52,581 nucleotides of DNA from Solirubrobacter phytolaccae (GTDB lineage: Bacteria > Actinomycetota > Thermoleophilia > Solirubrobacterales > Solirubrobacteraceae): the NCBI RefSeq assembly GCF_027587195.1, contig NZ_JAPDDP010000051.1, positions 1-52,581 on the forward strand, given 5' to 3'. Numbering within the stretch: the first letter of the stretch is position 1; every line of letters starts with the position of its first letter. This document shows, one piece after another, positions 23,940-31,986 of this stretch. Under the pieces are notes generated by a model, which worked only from the letters and a program-made list of their open reading frames with translations, searched no databases and was not told the origin of the DNA. A program made the position numbers and the translations under genes.

Positions 23940-24622
23940 TTGACGTGATGGGTGTCGCCGGGGTTGAGCACGTACACCTGCGAGTAGCCGGCCTGCTCGA
24001 CGTCCTGCTTGAACGCCTGGGCGTCCGTCGCCACGAGCGCGAAGGTGTCGTAGTGGATCGGGATGACCTGCGACGGGTTGATGAACTCGACCGCGGTCAC
24101 CGCGTCGTAGCGATCCATCGTGTAATGGCCGCCGATCGGGACGAGCGCGAGGTCGACCTTGTCGCCGCGCTGGCCGATCAGCTTCAGGTCGCTGAACAGC
24201 GCCGTGTCGCCGAGGTGGTAGATGAGGTGGCCGCCGTAGTGGATCAGCAGGCCCGCCGGCATGTGCGCCGTGCCGGCCGGTGACACCGCCGTGTGCCACG
24301 CCGGCACGAGCTTGACCCAGCCCCAGTCGAACTGGACCGTGCCGCCAAGGTTGGGGTCGCGCACGTCGACGCCGGACTCCCGGATCTCCGCGGCGAGCTC
24401 GACGATGGCGACGACGACCGCGCCGGTACGCGTGGCGATCTCGACCGTGTCGCCGAGGTGATCGCCGTGCCCGTGCGTGACCAGGATCACGTCGGCCGGG
24501 ACCTCGTCGGGCTTGGCCGCGGCCTTCGGGTTGTGGTTCAGGAACGGATCGACGAGGACGTCGGCCCCGCCACCGGAGAGATGGAAGGCCGAATGGCCCA
24601 GCCACCGCACGTCTGCAGGCAT
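23936..24622 (-). CDS. UPF0173 metal-dependent hydrolase (metallo-beta-lactamase fold)
   Basis: A 228-residue MBL-fold protein. VRWLGHSAFHLSGGGADVLV starts the fold, and the metal motif is THGHGDHLGD near residue 49. Other ligands lie in AWHTAVS, LGDTALFSD and PIHYDTF. It matches the YtkL/UlaG-like UPF0173 group of about 225 residues. The substrate is unknown; related proteins hydrolyse lactones or phosphoesters. It begins directly after the preceding stop codon, in an operon of five or more genes. Confidence 0.9.
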   Translation of the reverse strand: MPADVRWLGHSAFHLSGGGADVLVDPFLNHNPKAAAKPDEVPADVILVTHGHGDHLGDTVEIATRTGAVVVAIVELAAEIRESGVDVRDPNLGGTVQFDWGWVKLVPAWHTAVSPAGTAHMPAGLLIHYGGHLIYHLGDTALFSDLKLIGQRGDKVDLALVPIGGHYTMDRYDAVTAVEFINPSQVIPIHYDTFALVATDAQAFKQDVEQAGYSQVYVLNPGDTHHVK

Positions 24623-24952
24623 CTAGCTGTCCTCCTTGTCGATCAGCTGGTGCGCGAGCTCGAAGCCCACCGCCGCCCCGATCATCATCGTGACGCGGAT
24701 CTCCTCCGCGAGCAGCGTCTGCACGGCCTGGAGCCGTTCCTCGATGTCCGCCTTGCCGGCGGCCTCCAGCACCTGCGCGTGGTGCGCGGAGCCGAACCAC
24801 TCGGCTTCGTTGAGCGCGATGTTGAGGATCCGCTGCAGCGTCGGGGCGTTGGCCGCCACGATCCGCTGGGCTTGGTCGAGCTGCTCGGGGTCGGTGAGCG
24901 CCTGGACGGCGGCTTCGACCTCAGCCTCGGTGTACGCACGGCGTTCGGCCAC
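24623..24952 (-). CDS. hypothetical protein, 109 aa
   Basis: A 109-residue helical protein. It begins AERRAYTEAEVEAAVQALTD and includes QRILNIALNEAEWFGSAHHA and EERLQAVQTLLAEEIRVTMM, giving a heptad-like pattern. No family is recognised. TATGAT (24966-24961) lies 8 nt before the GTG start, so it heads a probably leaderless operon (this gene, hydrolase, RAM protein, membrane protein, csaA, and perhaps the HSP90-like and TPR genes). It is divergent from the TetR gene. Confidence 0.75.
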   Translation of the reverse strand: MAERRAYTEAEVEAAVQALTDPEQLDQAQRIVAANAPTLQRILNIALNEAEWFGSAHHAQVLEAAGKADIEERLQAVQTLLAEEIRVTMMIGAAVGFELAHQLIDKEDS

Positions 24953-25015
24953 TGCAGGCCATCATACGAGCGTGATGGCTTTCTTCCGCCCGGCCGACCC
25001 GCGCGCGCTCGTCGG

Positions 25016-25606
25016 ATGACGAGCCGCAAAGGCCAGGCGCGCCGCGCGCAGGTGGTCGACATCGCGCTCCATCGGTTCGCGGCGCACGGCTACCGCGGCG
25101 TGTCGCTGGCGACGATCGCGCAGGAGGCGGGGATCTCCGAGGCGGGACTGATCCACCACTACCCGACCAAGCCCGCCCTGTTGCTGGCCGTGCTCGATCA
25201 CTACGAGGCCGGCTCGATCGAGCTGATGAAGGCGGCGCGGGAGACCTCCGACGGCTCGTTCACCGGCGCATGGCTGGCGCTCGCGGCCAGTCACGAGGCC
25301 GATCCGACCTACATCCGCCTCTTCACGGTCCTCGCCGCGGAGAGCGTGGCGCCCGAGCATCCGGCGCACGTGTGGTTCGTCGAGCGCTACGAGCGCGTCC
25401 GCGGGCGGATCACCGAGGCGTTCGCGGCCGACCAGGCGGCCGGCCGCATCCGCCCCGAGCTGAGCCCCGAGCTGTGCGCCCGCCAGCTCGTGGCGATGTT
25501 CGACGGGATCCAGCTCCAGTACCTGCTCGCGGGCGGGGCGCTCGACCTCGTCACCCCGCTCCGCGAGCTGCTGGACTCGTTTACGGACTCGTCGTCGAGA
25601 GCGTGA
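25016..25606 (+). CDS. TetR-family transcriptional regulator
   Basis: A 196-residue TetR regulator. The HTH is QVVDIALHRFAAHGYRGVSL followed by ATIAQEAGISEAGLIHHYPT, and a ligand-binding helical domain follows, with LAALVFTV-like helices (YIRLFTVLAAESVAPEHPAH) and LCARQLVAMFDGIQLQYLL near the end. Ligand and targets are unknown. Its last codons (DSSSRA, stop at 25604-25606) are encoded antisense to the end of the sugar dehydrogenase gene, a 26-nt convergent overlap. The same arrangement occurs at the nadR end (48056). Confidence 0.88.
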   Translation: MTSRKGQARRAQVVDIALHRFAAHGYRGVSLATIAQEAGISEAGLIHHYPTKPALLLAVLDHYEAGSIELMKAARETSDGSFTGAWLALAASHEADPTYIRLFTVLAAESVAPEHPAHVWFVERYERVRGRITEAFAADQAAGRIRPELSPELCARQLVAMFDGIQLQYLLAGGALDLVTPLRELLDSFTDSSSRA

Positions 25607-25935
25607 ACGTCACCGTCCGGCTGTAGGTGCCGGTGCGCAGCGCGTCGTTGGCGCCGATCGCCTGCTTGAACGTGATCGGCACCTTGGCGTTGGCCACCGG
25701 CGCGGTCCACTGCGCCGTGCCGAGCTCCACCCGCAGCGGCTGCGGGAGGCTGAACGCGCCGTTGGTCAGGCGGCCGGGGTCGCTCACGCTCAGCGTCGCG
25801 TCCCCCGCGCTGGAGGTCACGGTCGCCTCGCTCGTCGCCGTGTACTCCTTCGCCACGCCCGGCTGGAAGGGCGCGAACGTGGCCGGCCCGCTCAGCGCGA
25901 GCGAGAGCGTCGCCGGCACCGTGCCGCCGACCGTC
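25581..25935 (-). repeat. copy A of a shared C-terminal module (about 110 residues)
   Basis: The C-terminus of the sugar dehydrogenase reads, with the other copy, NGAFSLPQPLRV, ITFKQ, GAND-LRTG-YS-TVTFTLSTT-P. The module is beta-rich, with VEYT/VAKEYTATSEATV and SAGDATLSVSDPG segments. Located at the end of secreted proteins, it may attach them to the envelope. I know no named family for it. Confidence 0.7.
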
Positions 25936-28439
25936 CCCGGTGTCTCGACCGACGCCGCGTAGGGCACGAGCGTGAACGTGTTGAAGAAGATCTCCGGGAA
26001 CGGGTCGTTCGGACCGTGCTCGGCCGGGTTGGTCCACTTCGTCACGAAGTACAGGTCGTGCGCGCCCTGCGGCTTGCGCGCGTCGAGCAGGGCCGTCTGC
26101 ACCTGGTAGATGCGCTGGAGCGAGGCGGCCGGCTTGGTGTCCGGCATCACGACGCTCGTGATCAGCGGGCCGGTCGGCGAGTCCGCGCGGACCTCCATCG
26201 TGCCGCCCGAGCCGCGCGAGCTGATGCTCATCCGGATCGCGCCGATCGTGGCGAGGTCGTAGTTGCGGAACATGAACCAGTGGCCCGGGCCCTGCATGAA
26301 CGTCTGGCCCGTGTAGAGGCCCGTGCCCTCGCCGAGCGGGTAGACGTTCGTGGCCTGCGTGGGCGGGGAGTACTCGGCCGCGTCGGTGGCGGTGAGCGCG
26401 GGCGCGTCGCCGTTGCCGAGGTCGGTGTACGTCGCCTCGAGCACTGTGAACAGGTACAGGTTGCCGTTGTGCGCGGAGTCGCGGTCCGGCGTGACCGTGG
26501 CCGTGCAGTCGGCGCCCGGGTTGACCGTCACGTCCGGGTGCGCGTGCGAGTTGTGGCCGAGCGAGAGCGTCACGGCGATCTTCGTGCAGTCGGCCTTCGT
26601 GCCGTCCTCGGCGTCGCTGACCGCGACCTTGAAGGTGAGCGGCTGGCCGAGCGCGCGCGGCGTGCCGTCGGCGGGCGAGACGATCTTCACGACCGGCCGC
26701 GTGTTGCCGACCGTGATCGGGAAGTTCTGGATCGAGGTCGCGCCATTGGCGTCCGTCACCGTCAGGCGGGCCACGTACTGGCCGGCCGTCGTGTACGTGT
26801 GGCTCGCCGTGACGCCGGTGGCGTCGGCCGTGCCGTCGTTGGTCCAGTCCCAGCTGTAGGTGAGCGCGTCACCGTCGGGGTCGGTCGAGCCGGTCGCGTC
26901 GAAGCTGACCGTGAGCGGCGTGCCGCCGGAGTCCTTGTCCGCCTTCGCCTTGACCGTCGGACGGCGGTTGCCGGCCGCGTAGGTGACGCGGTAGAGCCCG
27001 GTGTCGTCGTTGTTGGCGCCCCAGCCGTTGCCGTAGGCGAGCACGTAGAGCGCGCCGTCGGCGCCGAACTGCATGTCCATCGGCTTCACGAACGTGTGCA
27101 CCGGCAGGAAGAACTCATGGTCCTTGACGGAGCCGTCGCCGTTGAAGGCCGCGGTCGCGACCCAGTCCGTGGTCCAGTCGAAGAAGAAGTAGCGGCCGTC
27201 GAACCACGCCGGGAACTTGGACGTCGACGGGTTGCTCGCGTCGTAGGTGTACTTCGGCCCGGCCATCGCGCCGCCGCCGAACAGGTCCTCGAAGGGGGTC
27301 GTGGGCGAGCCCGCGCTGTAGGTCCACCACATCGTGCGCGCCGTGTTGTCCGGGATGTCGAGCAGGCCCGGGTTGACGAACGTGCCCGCGGCCGGGGTGA
27401 GGTTGTTCGGCGAGTTGTTGACGAGGTTGCCGCAGTCGTAGAAGCCGCGTGACGCGCCCGCGACGTAGTCCCAGTCGCCGTAGGGCTGGCCGGGCACGTA
27501 GCAATAGGGCCAGCCGAAGTTGGCGGGCTTGGTCGTGCGGATCATCGAGACGTGGCCGGCGGGCCCGCGCGTGGCGTCGGCGAGCGTCGCGTCCGGGCCG
27601 TAGTCGGCGAACCACAGCTCGCCGCTGGAGGTCGCGTCGCCGATCGTGAACGGGTTGCGCAGCCCCATCGCGTAGATCTCGCGCAGGGTCTTGCCGCCGC
27701 CGTCCTCGGCGCCGGTGAACAGGTTGCCCGCCGGGATGTCGTACGTGCTGCCCTCGCCCACGGTCGCGCCCGGCTCGCTGCGCGGATGGATGCGCAGGAT
27801 CTTGCCGTTCGGGTTGTTCGTGTTGGCCGAGGTGGCCTGGGCGTCGTTGGCGATCTGGCCCGGGCGCTCGTCCATCGGCGGGTAGCCGAAGCTCGCGCAG
27901 CAGCCGGTGTTGTCGCCCGTGGCGATGTAAAGGTCGCCGTTGGGCGCGAACTCGAGGTCGCCCGCGCTGTGGCCGCCACCGGCGTAGGCCGGGTGCTGGA
28001 CGTTGTAGATCGGCTTCTCGGAGGCGAGGTCGAGCGTGTCGCCGGTGAGCGTGAAGCGGCTCACGCGGCTGATTCGGCTGACCGCGTAGGCCGGCGCCGT
28101 CGGGACGTAGTGCGCGTAGATGTGGTGCGAGGTGGCGAAGTCGGGCGCCGCCGCGAGGCCGACGAAGCCCAGCTCGCCGGGCACGCCCGTCGCGAGCTGC
28201 CCGGCGACGACGGTGGTGCCCGTGGCGGGCTTGAAGAGCTTCAGGCGGCCGTCGCGCTCGGCGAGCAGGACACGCCCGTCGGGCAGCGTCTCGATCCGGA
28301 TGCCCTGCGTGATGTTGCGGTCCAGCAGGCTGACCTCGAAGCGGTCATCCGCCGGGGGTGCACCTTGCGCGCTGGCCGTCGCAGGCACGCCGACGAGTGC
28401 CGTGGCTGCGAGCAGCAGCCCGGTCATGGTCCGTCTCAC
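25581..28439 (-). CDS. secreted PQQ-type glucose/sorbosone dehydrogenase with PKD domain and C-terminal module
   Basis: A 952-residue secreted protein with a signal peptide (TGLLLAATALVGVPATASAQ). Residues about 35-480 are a six-bladed beta-propeller of the GSDH family (GIRIETLPDGRVLLAERDGR, GELGFVGLAAAPDF, FAPNGDLYIATGDNTGCC, REIYAMGLRNPFTIG), which use PQQ to oxidise sugars. A PKD domain follows (DATGSTDPDGDALTYSWDW). After a spacer comes a roughly 110-residue C-terminal module shared with the glycerophosphodiesterase at 48-49.5 kb. GTG at 28439, with GGGAG ahead, is preferred to an ATG at 28427; both keep the signal peptide. Divergent from padR, with shared operators. Confidence 0.87.
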   Translation of the reverse strand: MRRTMTGLLLAATALVGVPATASAQGAPPADDRFEVSLLDRNITQGIRIETLPDGRVLLAERDGRLKLFKPATGTTVVAGQLATGVPGELGFVGLAAAPDFATSHHIYAHYVPTAPAYAVSRISRVSRFTLTGDTLDLASEKPIYNVQHPAYAGGGHSAGDLEFAPNGDLYIATGDNTGCCASFGYPPMDERPGQIANDAQATSANTNNPNGKILRIHPRSEPGATVGEGSTYDIPAGNLFTGAEDGGGKTLREIYAMGLRNPFTIGDATSSGELWFADYGPDATLADATRGPAGHVSMIRTTKPANFGWPYCYVPGQPYGDWDYVAGASRGFYDCGNLVNNSPNNLTPAAGTFVNPGLLDIPDNTARTMWWTYSAGSPTTPFEDLFGGGAMAGPKYTYDASNPSTSKFPAWFDGRYFFFDWTTDWVATAAFNGDGSVKDHEFFLPVHTFVKPMDMQFGADGALYVLAYGNGWGANNDDTGLYRVTYAAGNRRPTVKAKADKDSGGTPLTVSFDATGSTDPDGDALTYSWDWTNDGTADATGVTASHTYTTAGQYVARLTVTDANGATSIQNFPITVGNTRPVVKIVSPADGTPRALGQPLTFKVAVSDAEDGTKADCTKIAVTLSLGHNSHAHPDVTVNPGADCTATVTPDRDSAHNGNLYLFTVLEATYTDLGNGDAPALTATDAAEYSPPTQATNVYPLGEGTGLYTGQTFMQGPGHWFMFRNYDLATIGAIRMSISSRGSGGTMEVRADSPTGPLITSVVMPDTKPAASLQRIYQVQTALLDARKPQGAHDLYFVTKWTNPAEHGPNDPFPEIFFNTFTLVPYAASVETPGTVGGTVPATLSLALSGPATFAPFQPGVAKEYTATSEATVTSSAGDATLSVSDPGRLTNGAFSLPQPLRVELGTAQWTAPVANAKVPITFKQAIGANDALRTGTYSRTVTFTLSTTSP

Positions 28440-28478
28440 TTCTCCCTCTCCCCTTTTGCGTGAGTACCAGACCAAAGT

Positions 28479-28531
28479 ACCGAGCGATCACTCGGTTTGA
28501 CAAGTGGATACTCGGTATATATAACGAGTAT
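28479..28531 (+). promoter_or_regulatory. padR promoter with two PadR-type operators
   Basis: TTGACA (28497-28502) and TATAAC (28520-28525) are exactly 17 bp apart, giving a start near 28531-28533, 3-5 nt before the padR ATG. The inverted repeat ATACTCG...CGAGTAT (28508-28514, 28525-28531) overlaps the -10, and ACCGAG...CTCGGT (28479-28484, 28491-28496) abuts the -35. The shared CTCG core suggests one regulator, most likely PadR itself. On the minus strand TTGTCA and TACTTT, 18 bp apart, may drive the sugar dehydrogenase gene. Confidence 0.75.
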
Positions 28532-28535
28532 CTAG

Positions 28536-29042
28536 ATGCGTTTCCCGCTCCTCGCCTTGCTTGCCGGTGGACCCGCTCACGGGTACGAGCTCAAGCAGGC
28601 GCTGGAGCAGCGGTTCGGATCCGTGCTCCCGCCGATCAACGCGGGGCAGATCTACACGACGCTCTCGCGCCTGGAGCGCGACGGGCTGGTGGGCGACGAC
28701 GCCGTCGCGCAGAATGGGCGGCCGAACAAGCGCGTGTACTCGTTGACCGAGGCCGGCCGCGCGGAGCTGGGCGGCTGGGTGGCCGACGCCACCCCCGCGG
28801 CGCGGCTCAAGGACGACTTCTTCATCAAGCTGGTGCTCGCCCGGGCCGCGGGGATCGCGGACCCGGCCGAGTTGATCGCCCGCCAGCGCGACGCCTACCT
28901 GCAGGCCCTGCGGGAGCTGGACGACGTCGCGCTTACCACCAACGGCGACGAGACCGCCGCGCTGCTGATCGAGGGCGCGGCCCTGCACCTCGAGGCCGAT
29001 CTGAAGTGGCTGGACCTCTGCGAACAACGACTGGGGAGCTGA
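28536..29042 (+). CDS. PadR-family transcriptional regulator
   Basis: A 168-residue PadR regulator of the two-domain type. The winged helix is RFPLLALLAGGPAHGYELKQ, then INAGQIYTTLSRLERDGLVG and the wing RPNKRVYSLTEAGRAELGGW. A C-terminal four-helix dimerisation domain follows (DDFFIKLVLARAAGIADPAE). It ends 3 bp before the ABC ATPase gene and heads that operon. It is likely an autorepressor that responds to a drug- or lipid-like compound handled by the transporter; the operators upstream support this. Confidence 0.92.
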   Translation: MRFPLLALLAGGPAHGYELKQALEQRFGSVLPPINAGQIYTTLSRLERDGLVGDDAVAQNGRPNKRVYSLTEAGRAELGGWVADATPAARLKDDFFIKLVLARAAGIADPAELIARQRDAYLQALRELDDVALTTNGDETAALLIEGAALHLEADLKWLDLCEQRLGS

Positions 29043-29045
29043 CCC

Positions 29046-29771
29046 ATGGAGCCCGTGATCGTCACGCGCGGCCTCACGCGGGAGTACGAAGGCGGCGTGC
29101 GTGCGCTGGCCGGCATCGACGTCTCGGTGGAAGAAGGCGAGTTCGTCGCCGTGACCGGCCCGTCCGGCTGCGGCAAGTCGACGCTGCTGAACCTGCTCGG
29201 CGGGCTGGACCGGCCGACCGCGGGTGAGATCGAGTTGGGCGGCCGCCGCGTCGACGGCTTCTCCGAGGCCCGTTGGGCGCACGTGCGCCGCGACGAGCTC
29301 GGCTTCGTCTTCCAGTTCTTCAACCTGATCGGGAACCTGTCCGTGGCCGACAACGTCGAGCTGCCGGGCCTGCTCGCGGGTCTGTCGGCGCGGGAGGCGC
29401 GGGTGCGACGCGGCGAGCTGCTCGAGTCGCTGGGCATCGGCGAGCTCGCGGACGCGTCGCCGACCCGTCTGAGCGGCGGCCAGCAGCAGCGCGTGGCGAT
29501 CGCCCGCGCGCTGATCAACCGCCCGAAGGTGCTGCTCGCCGACGAGCCGACCGGTGCGCTGGACTCCGCGAGCGCCCGCGAGGTGATGGCCGTCCTGCGC
29601 GAGGCACACGACGAGCGCGGCCAGACGATCGTGCTCGTCACCCACGATGCCCGGGTCGCCGCCCGCGCCGACCGCGTGCTCGCGATGCGCGACGGCGCGG
29701 TCGCCCACGAGACGCGCCTGGAGCAGGGCGACGCCACGTCCGTCTCACGCCTGATGCAGCTGGAGGTGTGA
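29046..29771 (+). CDS. ABC transporter ATP-binding protein (MacB/LolD type)
   Basis: A 241-residue ABC ATPase. Walker A GPSGCGKST is at about residues 38-46, the Q-loop is in FVFQFFNLIGNLSVADNVEL, the signature is LSGGQQQR, Walker B VLLADEPTGALD and the H-loop VTHD. The FQFFNLI and TGALD motifs are typical of MacB/LolD/YvrO-type transporters, which pair with FtsX-like permeases. It acts as a dimer on the inner face of the membrane with the next gene's product, one base downstream. Confidence 0.95.
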   Translation: MEPVIVTRGLTREYEGGVRALAGIDVSVEEGEFVAVTGPSGCGKSTLLNLLGGLDRPTAGEIELGGRRVDGFSEARWAHVRRDELGFVFQFFNLIGNLSVADNVELPGLLAGLSAREARVRRGELLESLGIGELADASPTRLSGGQQQRVAIARALINRPKVLLADEPTGALDSASAREVMAVLREAHDERGQTIVLVTHDARVAARADRVLAMRDGAVAHETRLEQGDATSVSRLMQLEV

Positions 29772-29772
29772 G

Positions 29773-31983
29773 ATGCGCACCGCCTTCTTCCGGCTCGCTC
29801 GCGCCGACCTGCTCGCGCGGCCCGGCCAGACGGCCCTCACCGCGGTCGCGATCTTCGCCGCCGCGACCGCGCTCGTCGTCACGCTCGCGCTTCGGGCCGG
29901 GCTCGACGATCCGTTCGCGGACGCGATGGCCGAGACGCGCGGCGCGCACATGGCGGTGTACGGCGAGCTGAGCGACGCCGACGTCGCGCGGCTCGCCGCG
30001 CTCCCCGGGGTCGTCGCGTCCGACGTGCGTTCCCGCCGCAACGATCAAGCGCGCCTCGGCGGGACGACGGTCGAGGTCGGGCTCGAGACGCTGCCGGCGA
30101 CGAACGCGCCCGTGGACCGGCCACACGTCACCGAGGGCCGGCGCCCGGCCGCGCCCGGCGAGCTCCTGGTCGAACGCAGCTTCGCGCGCGAGACGGGCCT
30201 CCACGTCGGGGACCGGTTCGCCCTCGGCACGGTCGTCGGGCTGGCGGTCACGACCGAGCAGGCGACCTATCCGCGCTGGGACCCGGGCCTCGTCTGGGCG
30301 CCGGCCGTCGACGCGCCCGGCCGCCGGGTCGGCGTGCGCCTGCAAGACCCCGAGGCCACCGACGCGTTCGCGGCCGCCGCCCGGCGCGCGTTGCCGGGCA
30401 CGCGGCTCGCGTTCACCGACTGGCACGGCGTGCGCGACACGATCACCGACCAGACGCGCACGAACGCGATCGTGATCGGGATCAACACGCTGCTCGCGCT
30501 GTTCGCGGTCGGCTTCACGGTGGCGACGGTCATCAGCGGACGCGTGCTCGCGCAGCGGCGCGAGATCGGGATGCTCAAGGCGGTCGGCTTCACGCCGCGC
30601 GGCGTCGTCGCGCTGCTCGTCGGCGAGTACCTCGCGATCGGGCTCGTGGCCGCGCTGCTCGGGCTGATCGCGGGCGCGGCGATCGCGCCGCTGCTGCTCG
30701 AGCCGATGGCGAACGTGCTTGCGACGCCCACGCCGAGCGCGCTCCGTCCGCTCCCGCTGCTGCTCGCGCTGGTCCTCGTCCTCGCCGCCGTCGCGCTCTT
30801 CACCGCCATCCCGGCGCTGCGGGCCGGCCGCGTGAACACGGTCGACGCGCTCGCGCTCGGCCGCGCCGGCGGCTCCGGCCACGCCTCCCGCGCCGCGCGG
30901 CTCGCCGCCGCACTGCGCCTGCCGACGGTCGCCCGGCTCGGCGTCAAGGACGCGTTCACGAGCCGCTCGCGGGCGACGCTGACGATCGCCGCGCTCACCT
31001 TCATGGTCGTCACGCTCGTCGCCGCGCTGTCGGTCGAGGCGACGTTCCACCGCGTGATCGACGACCCCGCGCTGCGCGCCAAGCCGTGGGACGTGCGCGT
31101 GGAGGCCCCGCAGGCGCTCGCGGCCGTGCAAGACGACGCGGACGTCGCGGCCGCCACCACCGTCGCCGGCCTGCAGGTCACCGGCCCGCGCGGCGAGCTC
31201 GAGGCGCGCGTCCTCGGCGACGGCTTCCAGGCCTTCTCCTACGCCGTCCCCGACGGCCGGATGTTCGCCAAGCCCGGCGAGGCGATCGCGGGCCGCGGGC
31301 TCTACGACGCGCTCGGCCTGGACGTCGGCGACCGCCTCACCGTCCAGGTCTCCGGCCGCCCGGTCACGCTCACGCTCGTGGGCCGCCACGTCGAGCCCGA
31401 CAACGACGGCGAGGTCCTGATCTTCCCCGCCGCAAGCCTTCCCGAGCCGGTCGAGGCCGCCGCCGTGATCGCGAACTTCACCCCCGGCTCCGACCAGGCC
31501 GCCGCCGCCCGCCGGATCGAAGGCGCGACCGGCGCCCAGGCCGAGCTCCCCGAGGAGGAGGTCCGCGGCGAACGCGCCGACATCCGCCCGATCCTGTTCG
31601 GCTCGAGCCTCCTGCTCGTGGCCGTCGGCCTCGTGAACCTGCTCGCCACGCTCCTGCTCGTCACCCGCGAACGTGCCCGGGACTTCGCGATCTTCAAGGC
31701 CGTCGGCCTGACGCCGCGCGGCGTGCTGGGCGTCGTCAACGCCGGCGGGGCGGCGCTGGGCGCGATCGCGATCGTGGTCGGCATCCCGCTCGGGCTGCTG
31801 ATCTTCCGCGGCGTGATGACCGGGATGAACCCGAGCGAGGGCACCGACGTGATCGGCACGCCCGGCCCGTTCGCGCTCGCCCTGTGCGTGCCGTTCGTGC
31901 TCGCCGTCACGGCGCTGGCGAGCTTCGTGCCCGGCCGCACCGCGGCGCGCACGTCGACCGCGACCGTGCTGCGGGCCGAGTAG
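29773..31983 (+). CDS. FtsX-like permease of MacB-type ABC transporter
   Basis: A 736-residue permease with two FtsX-type halves. Each has one N-terminal helix, an extracytoplasmic MacB periplasmic-core-like domain and three to four helices. Key segments are LARPGQTALTAVAIFAAATA (TM1), AVGFTVATVISGRVLAQRRE with EIGMLKAVGFTPRGVVALLV, and the duplicate RARDFAIFKAVGLTPRGVLG in the second half. The family moves peptides, lipids or antibiotics rather than sugars. With the PadR regulator and the ATPase it forms a three-gene operon, a common arrangement for antibiotic- or envelope-stress efflux. Codon position usage is strongly GC. Confidence 0.92.
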   Translation: MRTAFFRLARADLLARPGQTALTAVAIFAAATALVVTLALRAGLDDPFADAMAETRGAHMAVYGELSDADVARLAALPGVVASDVRSRRNDQARLGGTTVEVGLETLPATNAPVDRPHVTEGRRPAAPGELLVERSFARETGLHVGDRFALGTVVGLAVTTEQATYPRWDPGLVWAPAVDAPGRRVGVRLQDPEATDAFAAAARRALPGTRLAFTDWHGVRDTITDQTRTNAIVIGINTLLALFAVGFTVATVISGRVLAQRREIGMLKAVGFTPRGVVALLVGEYLAIGLVAALLGLIAGAAIAPLLLEPMANVLATPTPSALRPLPLLLALVLVLAAVALFTAIPALRAGRVNTVDALALGRAGGSGHASRAARLAAALRLPTVARLGVKDAFTSRSRATLTIAALTFMVVTLVAALSVEATFHRVIDDPALRAKPWDVRVEAPQALAAVQDDADVAAATTVAGLQVTGPRGELEARVLGDGFQAFSYAVPDGRMFAKPGEAIAGRGLYDALGLDVGDRLTVQVSGRPVTLTLVGRHVEPDNDGEVLIFPAASLPEPVEAAAVIANFTPGSDQAAAARRIEGATGAQAELPEEEVRGERADIRPILFGSSLLLVAVGLVNLLATLLLVTRERARDFAIFKAVGLTPRGVLGVVNAGGAALGAIAIVVGIPLGLLIFRGVMTGMNPSEGTDVIGTPGPFALALCVPFVLAVTALASFVPGRTAARTSTATVLRAE

Positions 31984-31986
31984 GAG

